NCBI GenBank assembly: GCA_013397455.1
Contig: VYZB01000216.1
Location: 1,309,206 to 1,373,205, forward strand
Source of the DNA: Crotophaga sulcirostris
Lineage: Eukaryota; Chordata; Aves; Cuculiformes; Crotophagidae
Reading direction: 5' to 3'
Length of the DNA: 64,000 nt
Of the stretch, positions 10,433 to 22,181 are shown piece by piece (within the stretch, counting starts at the first letter, position 1; every line of letters begins with the position of its first letter). A program made the position numbers and the translations under genes. Below the pieces are notes generated by a model. That model had not been told where the DNA came from. It saw nothing but the letters and a program-made list of their open reading frames with translations, and did no database searches.

Positions 10433-13400
10433 CAAGATCTCCCAAGTTCCTTTTCTAAAAAAAAAGGTCTTCTGAACATTATTTCTGAGAGTTTAGGGCT
10501 ATTGGTAAAGTTATTAGGTGAATGAAGATAGTAAGTGGGTGAATGGAAGATGCCACACTTTAACATGAAAGTTAATTACAGTGATGTTTTCTGACCATTA
10601 ATACTTGCTCATTTATTCTCAAATATGAATCTCTTGTCATAGCTTAAGTCTTTGGTAAAAATTATACTCAGTTGTTTGGGTCAACATTACAATTCCTGAT
10701 AAAAACATCTTCAGTGTAGGATTGGATCAGCACCTTCTCCCACATGTAGGTCCAAGTGGACTGTGTAAGACCTCACACACTAAAAATTACCTGAATTGAC
10801 CTGCCTCCAAAAAGTTTGCAAATTTCTGGATTCCTTCAGCAGAAATAACTCTGAAGTTTGTTCACTTCTATTACTGCGGTAAAACAATGTTGATTGTAAT
10901 TTTTTCCTCCTTAAATGTCGAACTATTGAACTGTGGTAATACAACAACTGTATGACAGGGTTTTATTTAATCACACATGTTTTTCAGGCACTATTCAGGG
11001 AAAGAGGGAAAATGTCTTTTGTTATGGTACATGAATTTTGGATGTATAGGGTCTAATCCTTGCTTTGCCAGAGACTTCCCAGGGAGACTGTCCGAAATCC
11101 CTCAGAGTCAACTGTACCAAACTGCAGTCCCCAGTTGGGCCTTTGTCTCCTCTGTGCTGCTTAGTCCTAGGAAAGGTACAGACATGTCCCCAGGGGTGAG
11201 ACCAGCCTGTGGCAGGGTGACTTTCCCTTGCAGGATGCTCCTTTCTCAATTTCTGCATGACTCAGTTTCCCACGTATAAATATGAATAGACATCCTCCCC
11301 TTCCATTTAACCTGGAAGTTCACAATAGCAAAAAATGTCTTTTACTACCAGTCTTATTCTTTGCATGTATAATGGGTCTCTGTTCTTGCTACGTCTGTGT
11401 TATAGTGCTCATTAATTTTTTATTATACATAGTGATTAACATTGTCTATTTGCACTGAATGAAAATGTTCGTGCAATGTTTCCCCTTCCCATTCATTTAT
11501 TGTTCACACCAAGAGGTGAATAGCATTACTTTATTTCATATATTGGTCCTTCAGCTAACGAATTTGTTGAGCGATATGAGCTAGAAAATGTAAAGAAGTA
11601 CCATGTGATTCAGCAGTGAAAGTATTTTCTAGTCTCTACAGTGCCTGATGGATCATAAACCCACTTGCCTCCAGCACATGCCTCCCAATCTGAGCAGAAC
11701 CACAGACGCTGGAGTGGTGCACATCAACTCCACCGTCAGGAATTACAGGCATTTCTGTCATTAGTGGTAAATATTGGGAAATCTCTCTGCAATTTTGGCG
11801 CTGTAAATCTTATGCTCTGCTATAATTTAGAGATAAATCATGGTACATTTAGCTGCCATTATTTTCAAGTTAGCACTGTCATTTGTATTACTTTTTGTAT
11901 AAATATTATTAAAGCTACAGGTTCCAAAAGTTAGGACATATATTAACAGAGTGTGCTTACTAATCCCAGGAAGATCATGCCTCCTGTTCCATGGGATTTA
12001 GGCTTGTCTCCGATTCAAACAGATTTGTGGTGTGAAATATTAAACAGTGATGCTGGTGATGAGTTATTCACAAAGGCCAACACTGATACCTCATTTTTCT
12101 TGTCCTCACACACTCTCAAGTCCACTGGAAACTGCTCCTTTGAAAACAAAGCAACAAGTGAAAAAAGCCATGGTGTTTTCTTCTGTGGTTAGGTGCCAGT
12201 AGTTGGCAGAATAACAGCCTGGACTGAGGAATGGAGTCTTTTTCTGCTCTTACCCATCACCGTACTGAAGGGAAATCATGACCTGCAGTACACACGGGTG
12301 GATTCAGGTGTAGTCCAGCTATGTATGCCCTTCACCCTGAGCTGCTTCTTCCTGCCTGTGAGTCAGGGCTAGAGAAGAGCCAAGTGACAGGATGCTGACA
12401 CTGCTTTCTGGTGGCCACCGTCAAAAATCATTTAATTTATATGCTTTGCCATATGTGCTCAGCAAGTTCCTTTGGCCCTCATCAGGACTCTGGAAGGGGG
12501 AGCCAAGTCATGTCCCTTGGCTTGGCTCGTCTTTGGCAGACATTCAGGCTTTCAGTTTGCCTTGGAGTAGATGACTTTCACTTACAACTATCCTTTGAAT
12601 ATGTTCAGCTTTCAGAAGATGGTTAGTGGTCTCTGCTACTTTATGTTAGTCCTGTGTGAGGCCTCTGGTTTTGAGGCCTGAGCACTTTTCACCTCACAAA
12701 GAATATCACGTGGTAACTGGAGGTGTCTATGGGTACTGCAGAGCATCAGATTGAATGAAAATACTTTTCTGATAATAAGAGTTCTCTAAATTGCTTTTTT
12801 ATTTTCTTAAAAATGAGAGACACAAACTAATGCTTTAGAAAAGAATTAATAATGTTGGTTTGCACTGGATAAAATTCTCCTTCAAGATGTAAGTGACCAG
12901 ACGCTGACAGTCATTTATCTCAGGTACCAAGCCAGCCAGATATAAGTCAGCAGATGTATCCCTGTTAGCGCTAAACTGAGATGGAGGCAACAGATGCTAC
13001 CTCTCAGCAGGGCTTATTAGACTATGCTCAGTGGCATGTTGACATAGTTAAATGGTATCCCAACTTCTCCTGGCCTGCAACTGCTTAGCTTGTTGCAAAG
13101 GCAAAGAAGCAGGCAACGGGACAAAACCTGGCAGACATGCCTTCACTTTAAGACACTGGGTTTGTGGAAGACTTTCAAAGGCATCAGAAGGAGATGAAAG
13201 TTCCATTGTCCTTTGCACTTTTGAAGTTTTCCTCTTGATTAGCACACTGATCCCTATGCTGTGGCTCTCAAGCCACCTGTGTAGCAGACCATTTATTTGA
13301 ACTGTAGATGGGCTGTTGCAGATCAATATGTGCACTGACTATTCACCAAGTATGTGCACTGGACGTTAGATCTCTCATGTAGAAAAGTAGTCATACCATT

Positions 13401-16400
13401 CAAAGATGGCAAAGAACAGCTATCAGACGTAAACTGAATGAAATCTGCATTTCTATCCACCTTCTCCCTTCCTGCTCTCCTCTGTCAGTGCCTCAGGCTT
13501 GTTACATGCTGCTTTATGTTGTTTACATTAAAAGTGCTTTTCATATTTAGGCAGCATACAGTGTCTTGTGGGTACTTATTGTAGCTTTCAATGCACAAGT
13601 GATAAATTAATGTTTCAATTTTTAATTCAAAATTATTTTTAATATTTATTACTTTAGCCAAGTCTCATTTTGCTGCAATGACTGTCCAAAGAGCTGTCTT
13701 GCATCAAATTGTTCAATGATATTATGACACACATAATCTGAAAGTAAAATAAGGGCATAGTGTATGTTTTAACTGATAATAATAGATAATTTTAATTAAT
13801 GTCTTCAGCGTTTTATGGAAAGGCAATGTAACTCATTCAGAGTATAAGGAAGGTAGTTCTTGTACATTTTTGGAGAACTGATCATGCTCAGCAATTCGTA
13901 TATTTCATTTTTTGAAAAAGTCTAGGTTTTGTGGTTTCAGAACAAATCTGCTAAATACCTATCTGTGTTGCTTTGTCTAAAATTACAGTTAGCAAGCCAG
14001 AAATACATGTTCCAACTGACCAGTCTTATAGAAAACTAGCTCTGGGATTCAAGTGCCAGTAATGCAATCGTCACTGTCATTGCAATTGCCTGGGATGTCA
14101 CCGGCCTGCTAAAAGGGCTAGACAAGATGAAATAAAATGTCTTAAAATTATCTATCTTCTTTGAACCAGTGACTGGTTCTGTTTGAAATAAACCATTTGC
14201 AGACCTGGTCTGTGAAGACTGTTCCAGAGACTAACAGATGCACTTTTCCATAAAGTTTATTTTTTCCAGTCTAGTCTTTCCCCTGTATTAATTTTTTCAG
14301 TTACTCAAAGCTCTAGTAAGCTGCCAGAGAAAATAACAGCAAAAGTTCTGTAAGATGGAGAATGGAGAACTAAAGAAAAGGACGTGGGGAGAGCTGCTGC
14401 TTATAGAAGGACTAAGTAAAGGAAAGATTTTTTGGTGAAGGCAGCAGCCAAGTGTGCCATACTTATCATTCTGTCACCTTTCTTTGCCAGTCAGGAGTTG
14501 TTTTCTTTCTAGAGCTTAATTTTGTTTACATCAACAGTGAGAACAAGCAGAAGGTCTGGGATAATTTGACTCACAGAGCAATGAGGTATTTGCATACAGG
14601 ATTTCTGTGTGTCAGTGTGCACTGAGGCTATCAAGAACCAGCTGCAGTTAGCTACCAGATCAAACGTTTGGACAAAAATGACCGTTCAGCTCCACCACTG
14701 GTTGTATCTACAGTAGCCAAGACTTGGACCACCTCATCATGCCTTGCTTGTCTGAACACCAGTCCCAGAAACGAGCTTGTTCTTATCCCAAACCCATTCT
14801 CTTAAAGTTTATTTCTTTGCTGGGTGTGTGTAATTTCAAAATACTTTGCTTATTTTTGAGTCTTTGAACTTTTACAAGACTAGTCAAATAGTAGGAGAGA
14901 AGGCAGGAAAAATAGTTTCTTTATATACTACAATATCACAAATCACCTGAATAAGCTTGATGCACAATGAGATATTAGATTGGCTGTGCTTGCTCCTATA
15001 GGTCAGGCACAATCATTTAAAGGCACATTCCAGTCCTTGAGTTTAGCCCATCCACCAAATTCCATCTGTCTGATACACTTTTATGCACATATGATGACTT
15101 TCAAAACAAGCAATCAAGGCAAAAGCCTAACTGTTGAGAAGGTGAATGTAACGTTCCTCGGACTTAAGAAAATGCAGTATCTAAAGGCAGATGAAATGAC
15201 AGTGACCTGAAATAACAGGAAGCTGGCCTCAGTTATGTATCTGGCAGGGGCTGAGGGTGATGGAAGCTTGTGAGCTGTATCCAAAACCATGAAATATAGC
15301 CCTGCCCCTGAATGAACTGGAAGGCGTATTTCAGCTTACAACAAGTCAAGGTTCAAGCACCACTGGCCTTCGTGACCTCTGCTCAATCCTTGCTCAGGAA
15401 CAAATACAGAAACTTTGGAGTGACTCTACTGCTGAATTTCACTGACACCTAGGTCCTCCCATCTGTTCAGCTGTGGGCTTTCCCCTATGCTTTCACCAAC
15501 ATTTCTCTTGCAAAAATGGGAATGAGAGAGAAAAGTAAATGCTCGCATTAACTCAAGCCCTCTCCTGGGAGTCTGGAAAGGAGTGCTGGAGAATTCAAAC
15601 ATCTACAACCCTTTTTTGTTTGCTTTGGAATATGCAAGGTTTTGTGAAATCTGTTCTGCAAAATGCTTAGTAAGAGGTGAAAGGAAATCTCAAAAAAAAA
15701 AAAGAAAGTTGTAAAGTAAGAACAGAACCAGACAAGAAAAAAATTGCTTGAATCTAGGAGTCTATGAATTCTTCCTTCAGACAGGGAAAATGCAAATTAA
15801 TGGTCTGTATGGAAAAAATGCTTATCCTGATGCTTTGTGAGGCATGAGTGTTTCAGAGATTCACAGGATATACCTGCAGATTCCTGCATCCAATTCAGAT
15901 GCAGCTTAGTACCCCTCTGCCCAGCAGCTGCTCCCAATTTACTTAGTGAGGAATGACAGCTTTCCAGAAGGGTCATCAAATGAGACAGTATGCAATAAAG
16001 GTCTGATAATTTTCATAGGCAACGTAATTTCCGTACTAAAAACTGTGCCTAAGGAAGCTTGATGGGAAAAATGCAAATACAGACAAATACAGTCCGACAG
16101 GCACATTGAGTCAAAGGTGTCTGCTCAAAATTAGCCGCAATTCTTCTAACTGAACACTTATGAAAACTTCTGGCTAGACCTCTCTGCATTTAGACACATT
16201 CCATGCGCGACAAACACATGGATTCATGATGTGCTGAGGACAGTATAGATGCTGATTCTTCCCAAGAAGGACAGTTTTGTTGTCCCTGATCCCCTGTCTA
16301 ATTATCCTGCCTCATCCCCTGTATTGGTTCAGCAAGACACATCACTTTATCCATCAGGTGCTTTGCTCTTCTTCACTGCCAACTTCCAGGCAGAGCTGCC

Positions 16401-18182
16401 AACAGAGGTGGCTTAGCCTGGCCGTGTAACAGCTGGATGCTGGCAATGGGGGAGAGGACATGTAACCTGGACCAGAGAGGAGGAGAGTTAGCCTCTTTGT
16501 CCATCAGTAGCTTATAGCATAAGTTGATAGTGAAACTGGACCCCAGAACTACCTGTTATAACATGATACAGAGAACTGATCACTTTATGCTTGGAAATAG
16601 AACACTCTTAATAGGACTGAGCTGTTGCTGCTCACAGCCATGGTGTTCATGCTAGGGCTTCCAATTAAAATTGCTAATGATCATTGCTTTTGGTGTGATT
16701 TCAAGGCTGGCCAGTGCTAACTAGTTTTGTTAAAATCTTCTTTGCTTTGGTGGGCCAGCACTGTATCCCCAATCTTTTGAAGATGGTTCAAAGTGATTTT
16801 AGACTTCATACTCTAAGAGTTTCATTGTGCCCTGATTGCTTTTTCTGGAGGTACAGTGGCACTGGCAAAGGTGGGAGGTTTAACAGCCCTTCCTACCTCA
16901 CTGTTTAAGTGCTTTGGGATTTTGTGGTGATACACAACATTTAGGTAGGGTGTACATTATGGAATACCAGAGAACAGAGAACCAGAATGGACATGGGCAT
17001 CCTGATATGTAAGATCATTGCTACTGAACCTGATAGGCTTGTTGACTCCCTCAGTTTATGAGCAATGTCCCTAATTTGCCTATTGTAGGAATACAGGACA
17101 GGAGAAATTTGCTCTTCCAAGGACTGGAGGCCTCAGGCTCATACAGGACCATCCTAAAACTGCTTCCCATCAGCAGCCATGTGCTTTCCATTGGTATCTG
17201 CTGGTGGCACAACTGCACAACTGGAGCATGAACACTCAAGAGGTTGAAGTAGGACACCAAGACAACTTTGCCTATACCTTCTTGATAGGACTGTAACATT
17301 GCTACATTTGCATTCGAAAGATCTTGTGCAAGCTCACATTTTAAGTGTAACTGGAGTCAGTGAATTAAGGTGTGAGAGATTTACAGACAACATTCACAAT
17401 TTTAGCCTGCCTATTTTTTAAAATAGAAAATGTTGGTTGTGTAAGCACAGCATATTAGAAAAAAATCTTTCTGATGTCTTATATAGCCCAAGTATAAGTC
17501 AGCTCTTTATTATGCTTTAAGAAAGCACAAAAGGTCTTTCAAGTCTTTCGTTATTTAAAGATGATTCCAATTTATGAAAGTGGGGTTGTTTTGTTAATTA
17601 CATTTACTTTGTATGTGTGCAAATATGGAATTACATGCAATTTCTGCCTGACTGTGTTTTGATATACGAGCCACAGATTGAACTTTCAGCCTTCAACTTA
17701 CAATCTTTCCTAACAGTCATCTGAAAATTGTAAAAGCATTGAACCTGGCCACCTTTGAACCACCAATGTTATTGTGGTGATTCAAGTTTTCCTTTGAAAA
17801 TGCTGAAAGAAGATCATAATCCAGCAGGAGAAAGATAAGACTCAGTATTTTTCCTGTCTTCACAGCACTCACGTATTTGTTTCTGTATTGGCAGTGATTC
17901 ATATCACAAATGCCTTTGTCCATTTCTCTCTTTCTGCTACAATAGCTCAAGTAATTAACTAAGTGAAGAGGCTGTCAATTAAACACTGATACTAATCTTG
18001 GCATAAAAGATCCCTTAAGAAACACTGAGTCGGAACATATTTTACAGCATTACCACTGCCTTCATTCAGCTCACTTCTCGGACAATTAGGTGCTCCAAAT
18101 GTTTGTGTGTCATCCAGGCAACATTAGTAACATGAACGACCCCTGCTATAGATACAGTCCCTGCAAAGAATGCCTGGGGAAT

Positions 18183-18196
18183 ACAATGTCTATTGT
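18183..18196. promoter_or_regulatory. Candidate paired SOX site (ACAAT-4-ATTGT)
   Basis: ACAATGTCTATTGT is two inverted ACAAT half-sites separated by four bases. Inverted half-sites with 3-5 bases between them are the arrangement bound by SOXE dimers such as SOX9. It lies in a stretch with further TTAATTAA and ATTAAT sequence. The motif is seen; function is inferred. Confidence 0.25.
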
Positions 18197-19834
18197 GTCA
18201 GCAAGGCTGATTTTATCAAGCAAGGGACATTATATAGTTAATTAATGCCAAGATCTTTAATGATAAGATTGTCAAGGACAATTAAGAAGATGATTATAAG
18301 TGTCCTTGGTAACAAGAATGCAATACTGATTTTAGCTTACTTTCACTAAGTGTGGCTTAAAGGTCAGTTTCTCTGAAGTGTGAATACTTAAGCATTCTTT
18401 GGATAGATGTCATTATACATTAATCTCAGGAGGAAAACACATTATTCTAATCTCTCTGCACCGCAAATGAAAATTAATGTGAAACTCTTGCTAGAGAAAT
18501 TAAAATAACATATTTCAATGAGAAACATCTAGCCAGTGTTGCACCCTCAGCAACAGCTCTGGGTCAACGCTCCGAGATGAAACCAGTGGAAAGGCTCGGT
18601 CTGCCTTCAGCCCATCGGGTTCAGGACTGTGCCTATGCAGTCAGTAGATGAACAGGCCCTCCTCATTAAACCCAGACGTGCTCAGTAAGCTTCTCCTGTT
18701 TCTTACCTGCCCGATACTGGATCCAGTTGACTGTGTCTCACTTGTGCACCAAAGCTGAGCTCAAATGCCATTTGGCATAAAATCCCTCTGTGAACAGGAT
18801 AAGATCACAGAAGACAAATTATTAATGCTGGTAGCACACATCACACCTTGAATATTGAAATTAAGAGATTAATTAATTTGTCTGTCAGAACTGAAGAAGG
18901 GCATGCCGCAGGAGAATGTTTCATCCTTCTACAAAGACAATTTGGTGGAGGGCACTTTATGATTTAAAGTTTTCAGTAATTGCATTGAAGATTAATCTAG
19001 AGCTGCATCTATGTTTAGGGAAAAATTCTACTGCCTCTGTCTATAATCCCTTCAACTTCAAATGGACATTTTATGATGCGAAAAAAGCTCTTATTTCTTT
19101 CTAAAAGGGAATAAAAAAGAGAGTTTTGTTACCACAGTATCCCTCATGGGTCAATTCAGTACTGGGCTTCTCTCTGATGGGAAAAGTATTAATTCCTGAC
19201 ATAAAAATAAAATAGAAAGTAAGCACATTTACCAAGGTGAGAATATTGTGACTTAATGTTTTATGTGATGGGAGCAGACTAGTGCATAGTGTCGCGTACA
19301 TGAAGCTTAAACCTTCCGAAAGCTTCTAGCAGTTGCTAGCATACTTGGAAAGAAATTTTAAGTAGGAATTGTTTGAGGAAAGGATGTACAATTGCACAGA
19401 CATGAAAAAAAGAAAAAAATTATTGGAAAAATCTGTCCTGGTTAAAACCAGATACGAACACTTCATGTAGTTTTTTAGACAACAGATAAAAGGAATGAAG
19501 AAAAGGAAAGCTTTTAGCTATAAAATATAATACACAATTTCCCTTCAGAGAAATGAAAGGAGTGTCTAAAATATCGTTGGCCATTTCATTAAAACTAATG
19601 GTAAGACATTAAAAATATATATGAAAACAGACTCCATAGTAGACATTGGATTAATATAGAAACGGATGATATAATTAGAAATGACGTACAGAAAAAATAG
19701 ACATTTAAGAGAGACTGCTATGCCACCTTTGGAACAAATAATCCTATGTGGTGCTATAAATGGAAGAGAAAGCTTACTGTTTAGGAAAAAAAACAAGGAA
19801 AATCTTTGTTCCTTATTTTCAAATTTTTTTGCGA

Positions 19835-22181
19835 TTGCTAGTCCTTGTTCTTGTAGGGGATTTCAGCCTTCCATATGTCTGCTGGAAGTATAGTACAGCA
19901 GAAAGAAAAAGAAAGTATAATACAGCAGAAAGAAAACAATCTAGGAGGTTTATCAAGTGTGTGGAAGACAACTTCCTGACACAACTGGTGAGTGAACCGA
20001 CTAGAGAAGGTGCCCCACTGGATCCGCTGTTTGTGAACAGAGGCCTTGTGGGAGATGTGACTGTTGGGGGGTGCTTGGGGCACAGGGACCATGAAATGAT
20101 AGAATTCTCAGTTCTAGGAGGAGTAAGGAGAGGGTTCAGCAGAACTGCCACTTGGACTTCTGGAGAGCAAACTTCGAACTGTTTAGAAGGCTGCTTGATA
20201 AAGTTCATTGGGACGCAGTTCTGAGTGACAAAGGAGCCCAAGAGGGCTGGATGCTCCTCAAGAAGGAAATTCTGGCAGCACAAGAGCAGACCGTCCCCAT
20301 GTGCCATAAAATGAGTCAGTGGGGAAGAAAACCAGCTTGGCTTAGCAGAGAACGTTTTATTGATCTCAGGAAGAAGAGGAAAGTATATGAGCTTTGAAAG
20401 AGTGGGCAGGCATCCCAGGAGGACTACAACGATGAGGTGAGATCATGTAGAGAGAAAATTAGAAGGACTAAAGCCCAGCTAGAACTCCAACTAGCCAGTC
20501 CAGTGAAAGGTAATAAAAAATGTTTCTACAAATATATTAACAACAATAGGATGACCAAGGCGAATCCCCCTCCGTTGCTGGATGCAGAAGGAATGGTAGT
20601 GACGAAGGATGAGGATAAGGCAGAGGTACTTAATGCCTTCTTTGTCTTGTTCTATAATAGTAAGGTAAAAATGTTCTCTGGATACTCAGCCTCCTGAGCC
20701 AGAAGAAAGTGAGAGTGAAGCTCCAGCGATCCAAGAGGATTTGGTTAGAGACCTGTTCGACCAGATGGGATATGCCCAAAGGTATTAAGGGAGCTGGCAG
20801 AGGTCCTCTCCAAACCCCTTTCCCTCATCTGCCAGCAGTCCTGTCTGACTGGGGAAGTTCCAGGGAAGTTCCACTTGACTGGAGTCTGGCAAATGTTACA
20901 CCCATTTACAAGAAGGGTCAGAGGGAGGCTCCAGGGAATTACAGGCCTGTCAGTCTGACCTTGGTACTGGGGAAGGTCATGGAGCAGATCATCTTGAGTG
21001 CTACCACACAGCACACACAGGACAACCAGGTGATCAGGCCCAGTCAACATGGGTTTATGAAAGGCAGGTCCTGTCAGACCAACCTGATCTCCTTCTATGA
21101 CAGGGTTACCCATTCAATGGACAAGGGAAAGGCTGTGGATGTGGTGTACCTGGACTTTGGTAAAGCCTTTGACACTGTTTTTCACAGTATTCTGTGAAAG
21201 TGGTTGCCATTGGCCTGGACAGGTACATCCTCTGCTGGGTTAAAAACTGGCTGAATGGCCAGGCCCAAAGAGTGGTGGTAAATGGAGTCAAGTTCACTTG
21301 GAGGCCGGTCACGAGTGGTGTTCCCCAGGGTTCAGTGTTGGGTCCAGTTCAGTTCAATATCTTTATCAATGATCTGGATGAGAGGATTGAGTGCACTTTT
21401 AGCAAGTTTGCAGGTGACACTAGGTTGGGTGGTAGTGTTGATCTGCTTGAAGTGAGGGAGGCTCTGCAGAAAGATCTGGACAGGCTGGATCAATGGGTTG
21501 AAACCAATGGGGTGAGGTTTAACAAGATCAAGTGCCGAGTCCTGCACTTGGGACACAACAACCCCAGGCAACGATACAGGCTTGAGGGACAATTGCTGGA
21601 GAGCTGCCTGGCAAAGAAGGACCAGGGGGTGTTGGTTGGCAGCAGCTGAATATGAGCCAACAGTGGCCCAAGTGGCCAAGAAGGCCAGTGGCATCTTGGC
21701 CTGCATCAGAAACAGCATTGCCAGCAGGAGCAGGGAAGTGATTGTGCCCCTGTGCTCAGCACTGGTGAGACCACACCTTGAGTGCTGAGTGCAGTTCTGG
21801 GCCCCTCACTACAAGAAGGACATTGAGGTGCTGGGACGTGTCCAGAGAAGGGCAACGAGGCTGGTGAAGGGGCTGGAGAACAAGTCTTACAAGGAACGGC
21901 TGAGGGAACTGGGAGTGTTCAGCCTAGAGAAGAGGAGGCTGGGGGGACACCTCATCACTATCTACAACTGCCTGAAAGGAGGCTGTAGTGAGGTGAGTGT
22001 TGATCTCTTCTCCCAAGTGACAGGTGACAGGACAAGGGGAAATGGCCGCAAGTTGTGCCAGGGGAGGTTCAGACTAGGCATTAGAAAAAATTTCTTCACT
22101 GAAACGGTGATCAGGCACTGGAACAGCTGCCCAGGGAAGTGGTTGAGTCACCATCCCTGGAGGTGCTTAAAAGACATGTAG
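19835..22181 (+). pseudogene. CR1 ORF2 relic: endonuclease C-term, reverse transcriptase, C-terminal domain
   Basis: Blocks in order: endonuclease tail with GDFS (family GDFN), DPLFVN and RDHEMIEF (family SDH, holding a catalytic histidine); linker with NKKCFYKYINNNR; reverse transcriptase with [55 protein letters not shown] and KFAGDT; then [19 protein letters not shown] and the [13 protein letters not shown] block. The family's catalytic FADD reads FAGD (GGT at 21413-21415), so one catalytic aspartate is lost. An in-frame stop at 20395-20397 replaces a family tryptophan. Frames shift near 20690, 21193, 21640 and 22125, and another stop lies at 21786-21788. A 26-bp tandem duplication sits at 19885-19936. 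It is inactive. Confidence 0.92.
19885..19936. repeat. 26-bp imperfect tandem duplication inside CR1 ORF2
   Basis: 19885-19910 and 19911-19936 are two copies of a 26-bp unit sharing TACAGCAGAAAGAAAA. Translated, it duplicates the family's single KYNTAERK-type segment (KYSTAERKRKYNTAERK). The duplication is in addition to the family sequence, so it arose in this copy or a close source copy. Confidence 0.85.

Larger units (their letters stand above)
7953..19834. other. Long AT-rich non-coding stretch, no gene seen
   Basis: Nearly 12 kb without a recognisable gene or CR1. A (TTTG)n run lies at 10411-10432, an A-run near 9697-9707 and another near 15693-15703. Near 11255-11290, CTCAGTTTCCCACGTATAAA faintly recalls the core of MIR, too weak to call. 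The blocks at 13540-13800, 16600-16700 and 17980-18540 have the TAATTA- and ACAAT-rich texture of conserved non-coding elements. Short open frames of up to about 100 codons show no domain. Confidence 0.55.

Noticed and set aside
11045..11300. Possible second MIR fragment (CTCAGTTTCCCACG)
   Set aside because: Only one short block resembles the MIR core and the rest cannot be aligned in order by eye.
19819..20307. 162-codon minus-strand frame
   Set aside because: Antisense of CR1 ORF2 in the long + strand copy.
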